60,539 bases of DNA from Rhodanobacteraceae bacterium (GTDB lineage: Bacteria > Acidobacteriota > Terriglobia > Terriglobales > Acidobacteriaceae), in assembly GCA_025350865.1 (NCBI GenBank), contig JANXWZ010000098.1, forward strand, positions 1-60,539, read 5' to 3'. Positions 7,681 through 16,046 of this stretch are shown in pieces. Each line of letters starts with the position of its first letter. The first letter of the stretch is position 1. The notes beneath the pieces were generated by a model. The model was not told where the DNA came from and ran no database searches. It was given only the letters and a program-made list of their open reading frames with translations. Both the position numbers and the translations under genes were made by a program.

Positions 7681-7758
7681 GCGCGAGTATACGAGGTACG
7701 TCCGTTCCGTGCATCTTCCACGCCGCCGCGTCATCTCATCTTGGAAAGAGGAAACCTC

Positions 7759-8484
7759 ATGTCGAAGATCGCCCTTATCTCCGGAGCCAACAAAGGAATC
7801 GGCCTCGAAACCGCCCGCCAGCTCGGCCAGCAAGGCATTACCGTGCTTCTCGGTGCCCGCGACCTCGCCAAAGGTGAGGCTGCCGCCGACACCTTGAAGC
7901 AGCAGGGAATCGACGCCCGCGCCGTCCAGTTCGACGTCCTGAACGCCGCCGACATCCAGGCTGCAACCGCCTCTATCAGCCAAGAGTTTGGCCACCTCGA
8001 CATCCTGATCAATAACGCAGCCATTTTGCTTGAAAACCTTGGGACCAATACCGCTGTGACAGTTTCCGAGGAAGATTTGCGCCGGACTTTCGATTCGAAT
8101 TTCTTCGCAGTCATCGCGGTCACGAACGCCTTCCTGCCGCTGCTGCGCAAGTCCCCAGCCGCGCGCATCGTCAACGTCTCCAGCATCGTCGGTTCCCTCG
8201 CCATCCAGTCGGATCCCAAGGCCGGCATGAACTCGAAAACCCTCGCCTACGACTCGTCCAAGGCCGCGCTGAACGCCTACACGATCCACCTTGCAGACGC
8301 GCTGAAAGAGACCAAGATCAAGGTCAACTCAGCCCACCCCGGCTGGGTCAAAACCGACATGGGCACCGAATCCGCACCCATGGACCTACCCTACGGCGCA
8401 AAGACTGAAGTTTACCTCGCGACGCTGCCGGAAGACGGGCCGACTGGTGGTTTTTACCATTTGGTAGATGTGCTGCCATGGTAA
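7759..8484 (+). CDS. Short-chain dehydrogenase/reductase (carbonyl reductase-like)
   Basis: 241 residues from ATG 7759; AAAGAGGAAA lies just upstream and decides the start over TTG 7741. Classical SDR features: [16 protein letters not shown] (nucleotide binding), [21 protein letters not shown] (catalytic Ser) and YDSSKAALN (YxxxK), then [10 protein letters not shown]. The Arg/Lys pattern and 'SGANKGIG' are like carbonyl reductases using NADPH. Single gene, divergent from the B12-domain gene (78 bp between starts) and convergent with the Uma2 gene. Confidence 0.88.
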   Translation: MSKIALISGANKGIGLETARQLGQQGITVLLGARDLAKGEAAADTLKQQGIDARAVQFDVLNAADIQAATASISQEFGHLDILINNAAILLENLGTNTAVTVSEEDLRRTFDSNFFAVIAVTNAFLPLLRKSPAARIVNVSSIVGSLAIQSDPKAGMNSKTLAYDSSKAALNAYTIHLADALKETKIKVNSAHPGWVKTDMGTESAPMDLPYGAKTEVYLATLPEDGPTGGFYHLVDVLPW

Positions 8485-8505
8485 CGCGTTCAGTGGTTGT
8501 CAGGC

Positions 8506-9120
8506 TCAACGAGCGCTGCGCAGCTTAAGAGACGAGAAGAGAAAATCCAAATCAAGAAACACCGGAGAATCGATGATCGAGATGCGTGTACCTTCCACTA
8601 ACTTCAGCCCGCCCAAGGAATACCTGTAAGCGACACATGTGATCGGATCAAGCAACCAGATATGCCGCACTCCCATTGCCGCAAAGTCCTGAAGGCGTAC
8701 AAGGACTCGAGGCATGTGATCGCCAACCGAGAGGATTTCAATGGCGATGAAGGCAGGAGTGGTGCGAGGTTCTTCGAGCAGTGAGTCATCATCCAAGACC
8801 ACGGATACGTCCGGAAGCCGGACACGGCTTTCACTGATTCTCGTCCTTTGTTCGCCAACCGTCCGAAGATTCCAATCCGAATGAAGGTGGAACCAGATTG
8901 CCAGTTGCATCTGGAGTAAGCCGTGCTTCGTGCCGCCCACGTTTCGTTCCTGCAGGTGGCCTTCAACAAACTCCTGATCCGGCTCATAGCTGGTCTGAAG
9001 GTACTCGTCGAGAGTCAAGAGTGCGGGACAGATTGAGTCGCAGCGGCCATGATTTCCCTCTTCGGTTATTATGCACGTTTCTCCTTGAAATGCTCCCTTA
9101 CATCTCCTCGTCATCCCCAA
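8506..9120 (-). CDS. Uma2-family (PD-(D/E)XK-like) protein, possibly frameshifted at the 5' end
   Basis: The open frame is 204 residues, but the family-like part begins about residue 35 (LLTLDEYLQTSYEPDQEFVEGHLQERNVGG) and continues with RLPDVSVVLDDD and FIAIEILSVGDHMPRVLVRLQDFAAMGVRHIWLLDP. Uma2 (DUF820) proteins have a restriction-endonuclease-like fold with no settled role. A good start, ATG at 9048-9050 (MAAATQSVP...), is in another frame and hits TGA before LDEYL, suggesting a one-base deletion. The usual Lys before the DY/DF helix is Arg here. It overlaps the end of the protease gene by 23 bp. It may be a decaying copy of the gene at 13002-13523. Confidence 0.6.
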   Translation of the reverse strand: MGMTRRCKGAFQGETCIITEEGNHGRCDSICPALLTLDEYLQTSYEPDQEFVEGHLQERNVGGTKHGLLQMQLAIWFHLHSDWNLRTVGEQRTRISESRVRLPDVSVVLDDDSLLEEPRTTPAFIAIEILSVGDHMPRVLVRLQDFAAMGVRHIWLLDPITCVAYRYSLGGLKLVEGTRISIIDSPVFLDLDFLFSSLKLRSAR

Positions 9121-11614
9121 TCGGCATCCCCGGCGGAGCCTCCACCGGCTTCACCGGCACAAACTTCGTCGGATCCCTCTGGAACTCGTTGATCCGCTCG
9201 ATCATCGCCGCGCGGTGAATCGCCTCCGCTGAATCCGTCGGAGGAGGCGTTGTCGTCCACGCCTTCAACAAATCATTGATATGCGACCGCGCAATCGCCC
9301 TCGCCTGGCTGGATGCCGCCGGGTTGACCGCGAGCCCAAACATCGACTCCAGCCCGCGAAACTCAACCGCCCGTTCCACCTCCGACGACATCGTATGCCC
9401 GCCGTCGATCCGCTCCGCCGTCGTCTTCGACACGGCCTCCATGATCTCGCGCAGCGAAGGCGACGAGGGCGGCGTCCGCATGTGGTACTGAATCACCCGC
9501 GACGCCCGCGCCGGATCGAACAGCACCTGCAGCGTCAGGTCCGCGGCCGATTCTGCGGTCGCAATCGGATCAAAGGTCAGTCCAGTTTCTGAGGGGAACG
9601 ACTCCTGGGACTTCCGCAGCCCCGGCGGTCGCGGCGGCATGATACGGAGTAGCGCCTCGGGAATCGTCAGGGTATCCGGAGCAAGTGTCTTCAGCACCGC
9701 CGCCAGCGCCCGCTTCTGATCCGCGTTGGCTACGATGGTCGGCATCGGCTGCCCATCCCCGCGCAGGTTGTACCGGTAATCCAGGCCGCCGATCATCTTG
9801 ATCGCTGCCTCTGCCTGGTAGCGGTGCAGAAGGTAAAGTGGCACCAGGACATCCTCCATTTTGGCTAATGGTTCGCCGGCTTTGATTGAGTTTTCTCCGA
9901 ATTGCGCCAGCGCCGCAGTCCGAACGGTCAGAATTCGCTCCAGCTCAGCGGCTGGGTCCGAACCGTTATCCCAGAGGTGCGCGTAGGGATGCGCGCTGCC
10001 AAAAGGACGCGAATCCTCGTCCGTGATGTAACGCAGCCCCGCCTTTTCGCTGTCGGACAGAATCTTGTTCAACTCCGCGTGCTCGTCGGTCTTTGACGCG
10101 AAGTCGCGGTAACCGTAGTTGATCGCGACCTTGTCCCATACCCCGATGTTCACCGGGTAGGCGTGCGACAGATCCGGCACCCCATTCTTATCCAGCGTTA
10201 CCCACGGATGCGGATACTCCATCACCGAGGTCGTCTCGTCCACGCCGTGCGGCAGGATGCTTGCGACATAGTTGTGGGACAGCCCAAGCGTATGGCCGGT
10301 CTCGTGCGCCGCCAGTTGGCGAATGCGCTGCAGCACCATCGCCAGCATAGGATCGTTCGCCGGGGTGAACGTCTTACCCTGCACGTAAGGCGAGAGCAGC
10401 GCTTCGGCGATCATGTAATCCTGCCGCCCGCGCAGGCTTCCCAGCGTCACATTGCCCTTGATGATCTCGCCGGTCCTTGGATCGGTGATCGCCGCGCCGT
10501 AGCTCCAGCCGCGCGTGTAGCGATGCACCCACTGGATCATGTTGAAGCGGATGTCCATCGGGTCTGCACCCGCAGGCAGCATATCCGCCTTGAACGTTCC
10601 CGGAGCCCAGCCCGCCGCCTGGAACGCCTGATCCCACCACCGCGCGCCCTCCAGCAGAGCTGTCCGCACCGGCTCCGCAGCCCCGGTATCGACGTAATAC
10701 TGAATCGGCGTCACCGCAACGCAAGACTTGGTGCAGCTTGGGTCCTTCTTCACCAGGCGATGCCGGATGATGAACTGCTGGTCCAGATTCGCGCCCAGCG
10801 GAGCCGAATAATCGCGGTACGAGGAAGGGAAGTAGCCTGCCCTCGGATCGAAGCGGCGGGGCGTAAAGCCCGGCGGCGGCAGCTCCAGAAACGATTGGTG
10901 TTCATGGATCGTCATCGCATGGGCGTCCGGCGTAACCTCCGCTACATACGACCTCCGCCCCGACGGCGCCTCCGACACAAAAGTCAGGGCAGCCTCGACC
11001 TCTGTGTTCTTCGGGAAAGCTTTGGTCGACTCCAGATCGATCGTCGAACGCATCGGATCGACCCGATACACACCCTGCTGCGCCCTGGTCAGGGTCGTCG
11101 CTACTTCGTGTGCATCGCGCAGGAAGAATTCCGTAGCATCGACCAGAACCGCGCCATCGGATTGTCCGGCAACCACAAAGCCTGCCAGAACAGAGGTCGG
11201 GAAGGACGTCTTGACGGCCAGCTGCTCCGGCGCTTCGGTCGCCGACGAGCGGAACATCTCGTTCTGCTCTACGAGCAGAATCTTGGGGCCTGTCCGCTCA
11301 AAACGCACTACCTTTCCACCCGATGTCTGCCCACGATCCAGCCCGAGATCGTTCGAGCCCGTGCCCCACGGCAGCGAGTTCGTGTAGAGCATCTCCGCGC
11401 TGTTGCCCTTGGCATCCAGCGGAATTTCCAGATACAGTTTGCCCGCCGTCGCATCCCAATGCAGCGGGAGCAGGCCCGGCATGTTGGTCATGGATGCTGT
11501 CTTGGCGGCAATAGTGGGGATCCCGGCTGGTTCAGGACGCTGAGCTGCAACAGACGCAGCAGAAAGCAGGGTGAGCGTGAAAATAATCGCTGGGCGCATG
11601 GTCTTTTTTACCAT
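9098..11614 (-). CDS. Secreted zinc-dependent metalloprotease (metzincin, DUF5117/DUF4953 type)
   Basis: 838 residues. An N-terminal signal peptide (MRPAIIFTLTLLSAASVAAQ) follows the first five residues. The zinc site is HETGHTLGLSHN near residues 435-446 (HExxHxxGxxH), with a downstream Met-turn TSVMEYPHPW. N-terminal beta-rich region contains RRFDPRAGYFPSSY and ALLEGARWWDQAFQAAG, wording typical of the large bacterial 'zinc-dependent metalloprotease' family. Likely periplasmic or exported; substrate unknown. Single-gene unit or first gene before Uma2, 21 bp downstream of the glycosyltransferase stop region. Confidence 0.85.
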   Translation of the reverse strand: MVKKTMRPAIIFTLTLLSAASVAAQRPEPAGIPTIAAKTASMTNMPGLLPLHWDATAGKLYLEIPLDAKGNSAEMLYTNSLPWGTGSNDLGLDRGQTSGGKVVRFERTGPKILLVEQNEMFRSSATEAPEQLAVKTSFPTSVLAGFVVAGQSDGAVLVDATEFFLRDAHEVATTLTRAQQGVYRVDPMRSTIDLESTKAFPKNTEVEAALTFVSEAPSGRRSYVAEVTPDAHAMTIHEHQSFLELPPPGFTPRRFDPRAGYFPSSYRDYSAPLGANLDQQFIIRHRLVKKDPSCTKSCVAVTPIQYYVDTGAAEPVRTALLEGARWWDQAFQAAGWAPGTFKADMLPAGADPMDIRFNMIQWVHRYTRGWSYGAAITDPRTGEIIKGNVTLGSLRGRQDYMIAEALLSPYVQGKTFTPANDPMLAMVLQRIRQLAAHETGHTLGLSHNYVASILPHGVDETTSVMEYPHPWVTLDKNGVPDLSHAYPVNIGVWDKVAINYGYRDFASKTDEHAELNKILSDSEKAGLRYITDEDSRPFGSAHPYAHLWDNGSDPAAELERILTVRTAALAQFGENSIKAGEPLAKMEDVLVPLYLLHRYQAEAAIKMIGGLDYRYNLRGDGQPMPTIVANADQKRALAAVLKTLAPDTLTIPEALLRIMPPRPPGLRKSQESFPSETGLTFDPIATAESAADLTLQVLFDPARASRVIQYHMRTPPSSPSLREIMEAVSKTTAERIDGGHTMSSEVERAVEFRGLESMFGLAVNPAASSQARAIARSHINDLLKAWTTTPPPTDSAEAIHRAAMIERINEFQRDPTKFVPVKPVEAPPGMPIGDDEEM

Positions 11615-11635
11615 GTTCCACTCAGACCAGAGTTT

Positions 11636-12433
11636 CTACTCGGCCACCGGCTTCGCATCGCGAGCCGCGTACCATGCCTTCGAATACTTCCAGCTCACAT
11701 AGGTCGAGTGGTACAGATGCAGCAGCAAACCCTCGCGCCCATCCAGCCACCCAAACCGCACAATGTAGTTGTAGAAGAAGCTCAGATGCGGAACGACCAG
11801 CACGTTCCAGTAAAACGCCAGGTGCGATCGGCTCGTTCTGCCCTGGTCGACCAGCAGTTGCGCGCCCAGCGTGGAGTACCGGTCCATATGTTCCAGGTAA
11901 TCTTCGAGCGTCGGATAGGCATGGTGGATCAGGTCAAAATCCAGCTTTGCCGATTCGCCGTCGAACACGATCGTCTCGTGTACCGGACGCTCTTCAAAGT
12001 GCGGCTGCTGCGAGAAGTTCGCCGCCCGGCGCCGGAACAGTCGCAGCTTTGGGTCGGGGTAGTAGCCGCCGCGCTTGATCCAGCGGCCCAGAAACAGGTT
12101 CCGGCGATTGATAAAATAAGCATCCGCCGGCGGGTTTGTCGGCAGCAGCAACTGAAGCTGCTTCGCCAATTCGGGCGACATCTCTTCATCCGCGTCCAGT
12201 GACAGAACCCAGTCGCCCGAGCACTGCGCAATCGCGAAGTTCTTCTGCGCGGCAAATCCCGGCCATTCGCGCACAAAAACCTTCGCGCCAAACGACTCCG
12301 CAATCGCCACCGTCCGATCCTTCGAGCCGGAATCGACCACGATAACCTCGTCGGCGAAGCCAACGCTGGCCAGCGTCCGCGGCAGGTTCCGTTCTTCGTC
12401 GCAGGTGATGATCGCTACTGAGAGCAAAGGCAT
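11636..12433 (-). CDS. Family 2 glycosyltransferase, WaaE/KdtX-like
   Basis: 265 residues. GT-A fold motifs: LSVAIITCDEERNLPRTLASVGFADEVIVVDSGSKDRT at the start, then AQKNFAIAQCSGDWVLSLDADEEMSPEL containing the DxD motif, and a C-terminal segment rich in aromatic residues (LAFYWNVLVVPHLSFFYNYIVRFGWLDGREGLLLHLYHSTYVSWKYSK, seen as an amphipathic membrane-near part). This pattern fits WaaE-type beta-glucosyltransferases of lipopolysaccharide core assembly. It acts at the cytoplasmic face of the inner membrane. The acceptor is not known. Confidence 0.82.
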   Translation of the reverse strand: MPLLSVAIITCDEERNLPRTLASVGFADEVIVVDSGSKDRTVAIAESFGAKVFVREWPGFAAQKNFAIAQCSGDWVLSLDADEEMSPELAKQLQLLLPTNPPADAYFINRRNLFLGRWIKRGGYYPDPKLRLFRRRAANFSQQPHFEERPVHETIVFDGESAKLDFDLIHHAYPTLEDYLEHMDRYSTLGAQLLVDQGRTSRSHLAFYWNVLVVPHLSFFYNYIVRFGWLDGREGLLLHLYHSTYVSWKYSKAWYAARDAKPVAE

Positions 12434-12643
12434 AATGGGCCGTCTCGTGGAAAGTTGGGATAATTCCGTTGGCCCAGGGAGTTCGTGCTAAGACCCGCAG
12501 ACACACGACGGTTCCAGCATTCGCAGCGAACAAAATTCCGGTCAACGCATGTCCCCCCAGTCTACCGTGCGAGAGGAATGTTCGAACAGGATTTTTCGCG
12601 TCTTTCCAACGCCAGTAATGGCGATTATCGGAGCTGAACCGCA

Positions 12644-12979
12644 TTATTGGAGCTGAATCGAAGGATCGTCCAGTTGTTCCCGCAACAGGCGCGTCGTCAG
12701 CGCCGTCAGCGTCTCACCGGTCTTGGCCAGAACGAACGCCCCCCCCGCCTCATCCCAGTCCAGCTTGAAGCTAGTCGTCCGAGCCGAAATCCAGACCTGC
12801 CGTACCGGAGTCTGCGGCGTAAAAACAAACTTCGTGCCGCCATCTTCAAACAGCACATTCAGCACGCCGTTGTTGTCTTCGGCCTCGAACCCGCCATCTT
12901 CCTCAGCGGCAATCAGCGACTGCTTCAAGGCTTCGAGCGCGCTGTCGGAAACACGGCGGAAGGTGGCTTCATCAATCAT
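12644..12979 (-). CDS. cyaY: Frataxin-like iron donor protein CyaY
   Basis: 111 residues. The frataxin pattern is evident: an acidic N-terminal helix (MIDEATFRRVSDSALEALKQSLIAAEEDGG), then GVLNVLFEDGGTKFVFTPQTPVRQVWISARTTSFKLDWDEAGGAFVLAKTGETL. The 'NGGVL...FE.G...V.N.Q.P..Q.W.A...G...F' backbone of CyaY is conserved. It would bind iron and regulate Fe-S cluster assembly. The stop codon lies in a short duplicated stretch (12630-12660), so the C-terminus may have been altered recently. No isc genes are nearby. Confidence 0.75.
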   Translation of the reverse strand: MIDEATFRRVSDSALEALKQSLIAAEEDGGFEAEDNNGVLNVLFEDGGTKFVFTPQTPVRQVWISARTTSFKLDWDEAGGAFVLAKTGETLTALTTRLLREQLDDPSIQLQ

Positions 12980-13001
12980 ACAATCAGTCTACTAGGCTCG
13001 G

Positions 13002-13523
13002 CTACCAATCCAGCATCTCCTTCACGCGAGCCCAATCAATCGAACATGGGCTGTCGGGAAGTTGTTCGATCTCGGTATCGACTGGCACCAGCGTGCCATT
13101 CTCGAAACGCGATATCTCTTTGGACTTAGGCTGGATTACGCGGATGGTACGGATTCCCATCGCCTCGTAGTCGGCCAGCTTGATCATCATCCTCGACATC
13201 CGATCTTCCGGCGACAACACCTCGAAGATCGCAATCGGCGTATGAGTCAGAATTTGTTCCGTCGGCCGCGACCGGTCCCATACCACCACATCGGGAATGC
13301 GATACCGAGTCGGACTAACCTGAACGCGCAACTCCTGCCGAACCCGAACATTCCATTCGGGCCCGTGGTTCATAAACCACATCTGAATCGCCGTCTGCCA
13401 ACTGGTGTGGTCAAACTCGCCCATCGGCCTCAACTCAATCTCGCCGTCAACGTAGTCGGCATCCGGCTCGAATTCATCGGAGAGCCGAAGGTACAGTTCA
13501 ACCGGCATCAAGGTTGCGGGCAT
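13002..13523 (-). CDS. Uma2-family (PD-(D/E)XK-like) protein
   Basis: 173 residues, intact. It starts MPATLMPVELYLRLSDEFEPDADYVDGEIELRPMGEFDH and keeps the family core: RYRIPDVVVWD (Asp), IAIFEVLSPEDRMSRMMIKLADYEAMGIRTIRVIQP (Glu, then Lys). All candidate catalytic residues of the endonuclease-like fold are present, unlike the copy at 8506-9120. Uma2 genes are often numerous in Acidobacteria and Cyanobacteria; function is not established. Stands alone between cyaY and ssb on the same strand. Confidence 0.8.
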   Translation of the reverse strand: MPATLMPVELYLRLSDEFEPDADYVDGEIELRPMGEFDHTSWQTAIQMWFMNHGPEWNVRVRQELRVQVSPTRYRIPDVVVWDRSRPTEQILTHTPIAIFEVLSPEDRMSRMMIKLADYEAMGIRTIRVIQPKSKEISRFENGTLVPVDTEIEQLPDSPCSIDWARVKEMLDW

Positions 13524-13562
13524 ATTCGCACCACCTGCGCTGAGAATATCACTGGCCGTGGA

Positions 13563-14027
13563 CTAAAACGGAATGTCGTCGTCCGTAATCCCGCTGTCGC
13601 CATAATCCGGCGCGGTCGCTGGCGCGCGTTGATCGTATGAGGTCGCCGCAGGCTTCGAATACGAACTGCCGCCGCCCTCTGACCCGCCCGACTTGCCGCC
13701 CAGAAGGCTCAAATCATTCACCAGGATCTCGGTCTTGTACTTCTTTTCGCCGCTCGTCTTGTCGTCCCACGAGCGTGTCTGGATCTTGCCCTCGACGAAA
13801 ATCTGCGAGCCCTTCTTAACGTAGTCGCGCACAATTTCCGCTGTCCGCTGGAAGCACACCAGGTTGTGCCACTCGGTCTTGTCGGCCCAGTTGCCCTGCG
13901 CGTCTTTGGCGCGATCCGCAGTCGCCAGCGAGAAGCTTGCCACTACCATGCCGCCGGCCGTCGAACGAATCTCGGGGTCTTTCCCAACGTTGCCGAGCAG
14001 GAATACTTTGTTGACGCCTTTTGCCAT
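13563..14027 (-). CDS. ssb: Single-stranded DNA-binding protein
   Basis: 154 residues. An OB-fold at the N-terminus (KGVNKVFLLGNVGKDPEIRSTAGGMVVASFSLAT, then TEWHNLVCFQRTAEIVRDYVKKGSQIFVEGKIQTRSWDD), a Gly/Ser-rich linker, and the acidic tip DSGITDDDIPF that recruits replication and repair partners. Length and C-terminal tip match canonical bacterial SSB, which coats single-stranded DNA during replication, recombination and repair. Start at ATG 14025-14027. No ribosomal protein neighbours (rpsF/rpsR) are present, so this may be a single-gene unit. Confidence 0.95.
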   Translation of the reverse strand: MAKGVNKVFLLGNVGKDPEIRSTAGGMVVASFSLATADRAKDAQGNWADKTEWHNLVCFQRTAEIVRDYVKKGSQIFVEGKIQTRSWDDKTSGEKKYKTEILVNDLSLLGGKSGGSEGGGSSYSKPAATSYDQRAPATAPDYGDSGITDDDIPF

Positions 14028-14104
14028 GAGAATGCTCCAAACCGCTTAGATTTCAGACCCTGAGAATAGCAGACCCACCGCATCCCAGCCTGTGGACGAC
14101 GCGC

Positions 14105-14329
14105 CTACTTCCGCCGATCCGCCCCAACCTTCGCCAGACCCAGCAGTAGCGTCAGCGTACCGGTCGGCAGGCAACCCATTGCCAGCATCAGCGCCAGCCA
14201 GCCCATATTGGTGTGTGGCCCCTGCCGGCCAATCCCCCCCAGCACCGTCTCCGCCAGCACAGCCGCCACCACGCCCATCGCCAGGATGATCGAGCCCGTC
14301 GTCAGGATTTTGCGAGTGTCTGGACGCAT
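14105..14329 (-). CDS. Small two-helix membrane protein, unknown
   Basis: 74 residues: a basic start (MRPDTRK), a first helix (ILTTGSIILAMGVVAAVLAETVLGGIG), a short loop and a second helix (MGWLALMLAMGCLPTGTLTLLLGLA), ending in a basic tail. No family recognised. Encoded 19 bp downstream of the DUF420 gene on the same strand, so likely co-transcribed with it and possibly connected with the respiratory membrane proteins there. Confidence 0.6.
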   Translation of the reverse strand: MRPDTRKILTTGSIILAMGVVAAVLAETVLGGIGRQGPHTNMGWLALMLAMGCLPTGTLTLLLGLAKVGADRRK

Positions 14330-14348
14330 AAGTGTAGTTTCTAGAGTC

Positions 14349-14912
14349 CTAACGGTACACCGCCAGCATCCCGTATACGATCACGCCCGACACAGACACG
14401 TAAAGCCAAAGCGGAAACGTGTAGCGTGCAATCCGCCGATGCCACGGAATTCGTCCCGTCAGCGAAAAGAAGAACGTGATCAAGATCATCGGTAGCGCAA
14501 CCATCGACGCGAGAATATGCGGCGTCAGCAAAATCCAAAGATAGATGAACCGCGCCGTCGGATGCGTCGTCGGAAATTTCGCGTCCCCATGCAGCGCATG
14601 GTTCGTAATATACGAAACCAGAAACAGCGTCGAGAAGATGAACGCCGTAAACATCGCATTTCGGTGTTTAACAATGCGGCCGTTCCAAATGTGGCGGAAG
14701 CCGATCAGCAGCGCGATCGTGCACAGCAGATTCAGCCCCGCATTCAGCGCTGGCAGAAACAGAAGGTGTTGCTGCATCGCATCCGTCGGCTCGTGTTTGT
14801 ATACCAGCCAAAACAAAAATGCAGAAGCCGCGGCGCTGATGCCGATGATCATGGCAATCACATTCAGCGGCGTTTGAAACACCTCAATGGAAGTCTTCTT
14901 CGGGATCATCAT
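14349..14912 (-). CDS. DUF420 membrane protein (cytochrome oxidase assembly neighbour)
   Basis: 187 residues with five predicted membrane helices, e.g. LNVIAMIIGISAAASAFLFWLV, HLLFLPALNAGLNLLCTIALLIG, MFTAFIFSTLFLVSYITNHAL, IYLWILLTPHILASMVALPMILITFFF and YTFPLWLYVSVSGVIVYGML. The 'H.LLPALNA.LN' and 'LT.HI..A....P' spacing with conserved His is typical of DUF420/CtaM-like proteins, which sit with heme-copper oxidase assembly genes. The CtaB gene lies just upstream on the same strand, separated by a family A repeat, supporting that role. Confidence 0.8.
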   Translation of the reverse strand: MMIPKKTSIEVFQTPLNVIAMIIGISAAASAFLFWLVYKHEPTDAMQQHLLFLPALNAGLNLLCTIALLIGFRHIWNGRIVKHRNAMFTAFIFSTLFLVSYITNHALHGDAKFPTTHPTARFIYLWILLTPHILASMVALPMILITFFFSLTGRIPWHRRIARYTFPLWLYVSVSGVIVYGMLAVYR

Positions 14913-14973
14913 CAGTGCTTTCAGTCTAAACGACGACTACTCGCGATTCCGGCGCAACCTTGATCGGCTCAAA

Positions 14974-15040
14974 CCACCGCCGTCATTCTGGCGGAGCCAG
15001 AATCTCCGTAGTTGTCTTTCTGGGCGGCACACTTTCACAA
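14974..15040 (+). repeat. Family A palindromic repeat, copy A2 (extended)
   Basis: TTCTGGC, loop GGA, GCCAGAA (14986-15002) with the flank TCTCCGTAGTTGTCTTTCTG and a degenerate tail GGCGGCACACTTTCACAAAATT. It lies between the DUF420 start and the ctaB stop. Confidence 0.8.
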
Positions 15041-15048
15041 AATTAGCC

Positions 15049-15990
15049 TTAAAACGGTGCCCGCCCCTGCGCATTCAGCAGCATCGCAGCCATCAGCGCG
15101 GGCAGATAGAGCACACTTACCTTTAGCAGGCTCTTCGCGAGTGCGCGACTTTCCGCTGCGCCCGGGTCGCGCAGGATCCGTGCAAAGCGAATCGTCGCCC
15201 ATAGATACCATAGGGAAAGCAAAGTCGCGGCAATGGCATAAGGTGCGCCGGTCACACCGAGAAACGTCGTCCACAAAGCAGTTGGAATCATCAGCACGGC
15301 GTAAAACAGGGCCTGAAATACGGTCGACCGCGCTGCCCACCCAATCGGTTGCTGCGTCGCCGCCAATCGGATTCCACCATGCCGATAATCGTCGCGGTAC
15401 ATCCAGCCGATCGCCATAAAGTGGGGGAACTGCCACACAAACAAGACCGCGAACAGAGCCACAGCAGGCCACTCGATCAACCCGCGTGCCGCCGTCCATC
15501 CGATCAGCGGCGGCAGAGCCCCGGGGAAAGCCCCGATAAACGTGTTCAACGTCGTCATTCGCTTCAGCGGCGTGTAGATCGCAACATAGCCCGTGGCGGT
15601 GAGCAGGGTCAGCGTCGTCGTTAAAATGTTGGTTTCCGCCGCCAGAATGAGCGTACCGACCGCGACAGCCGCAAATCCCAGCAGCAGGCCATGCATCAGC
15701 CCAATCCGCCCGGTCACCATCGGCCGTTTCCGTGTCCGAGGCATCCGCGCGTCCGAGCGCCGCTCCAGCGCCTGATTGAGCGCGGAAGAGCCGCACGTCA
15801 CCAGCGCGATCCCGGCCAGCGCATAAAACGCCTGCAGATGAAATGGGTTCACGCCAGAATGTAAGTCGCCCAGGTAAAGTCCCGCCGCCGCCGTGATGAT
15901 CACCATCACCGACACGCGCAGCTTGAACAGCACTGCGTACGCGGAAGCCAACGATGTATCCGCCGCAATCTCGTTCAGATCGCGCGTCAT
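15049..15990 (-). CDS. ctaB: Protoheme IX farnesyltransferase (heme O synthase)
   Basis: 313 residues from ATG 15988-15990; the frame is open upstream but residues before this do not fit the family and lie in the peptidase gene's 3' region. UbiA-type prenyltransferase with about nine helices; the first Asp-rich site is NQALERRSDARMPRTRKRP and the second includes YRDDYRHGGI. LKPRVSVMVIITAAAGLYLG-like start (FKLRVSVMVIITAAAG). The enzyme adds a farnesyl group to heme b to make heme O for terminal oxidases, in the inner membrane. DUF420 downstream fits an oxidase-assembly unit. Note that the first Asp motif is NxxxxxxxDxxM rather than NDxxDxxxD. Confidence 0.9.
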   Translation of the reverse strand: MTRDLNEIAADTSLASAYAVLFKLRVSVMVIITAAAGLYLGDLHSGVNPFHLQAFYALAGIALVTCGSSALNQALERRSDARMPRTRKRPMVTGRIGLMHGLLLGFAAVAVGTLILAAETNILTTTLTLLTATGYVAIYTPLKRMTTLNTFIGAFPGALPPLIGWTAARGLIEWPAVALFAVLFVWQFPHFMAIGWMYRDDYRHGGIRLAATQQPIGWAARSTVFQALFYAVLMIPTALWTTFLGVTGAPYAIAATLLSLWYLWATIRFARILRDPGAAESRALAKSLLKVSVLYLPALMAAMLLNAQGRAPF

Positions 15991-16046
15991 CGCCGGGTGG
16001 GTTGTTGCAAGATGAGCCACATCTTCCAGTTTACAGCGTCCCGCCC

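Noticed and set aside
7249-8289. One long 346-residue reading of the B12-domain frame
   Set aside because: The first two thirds lie antisense to the SDR gene and lack any family feature; the B12 part starts at ATG 7680.
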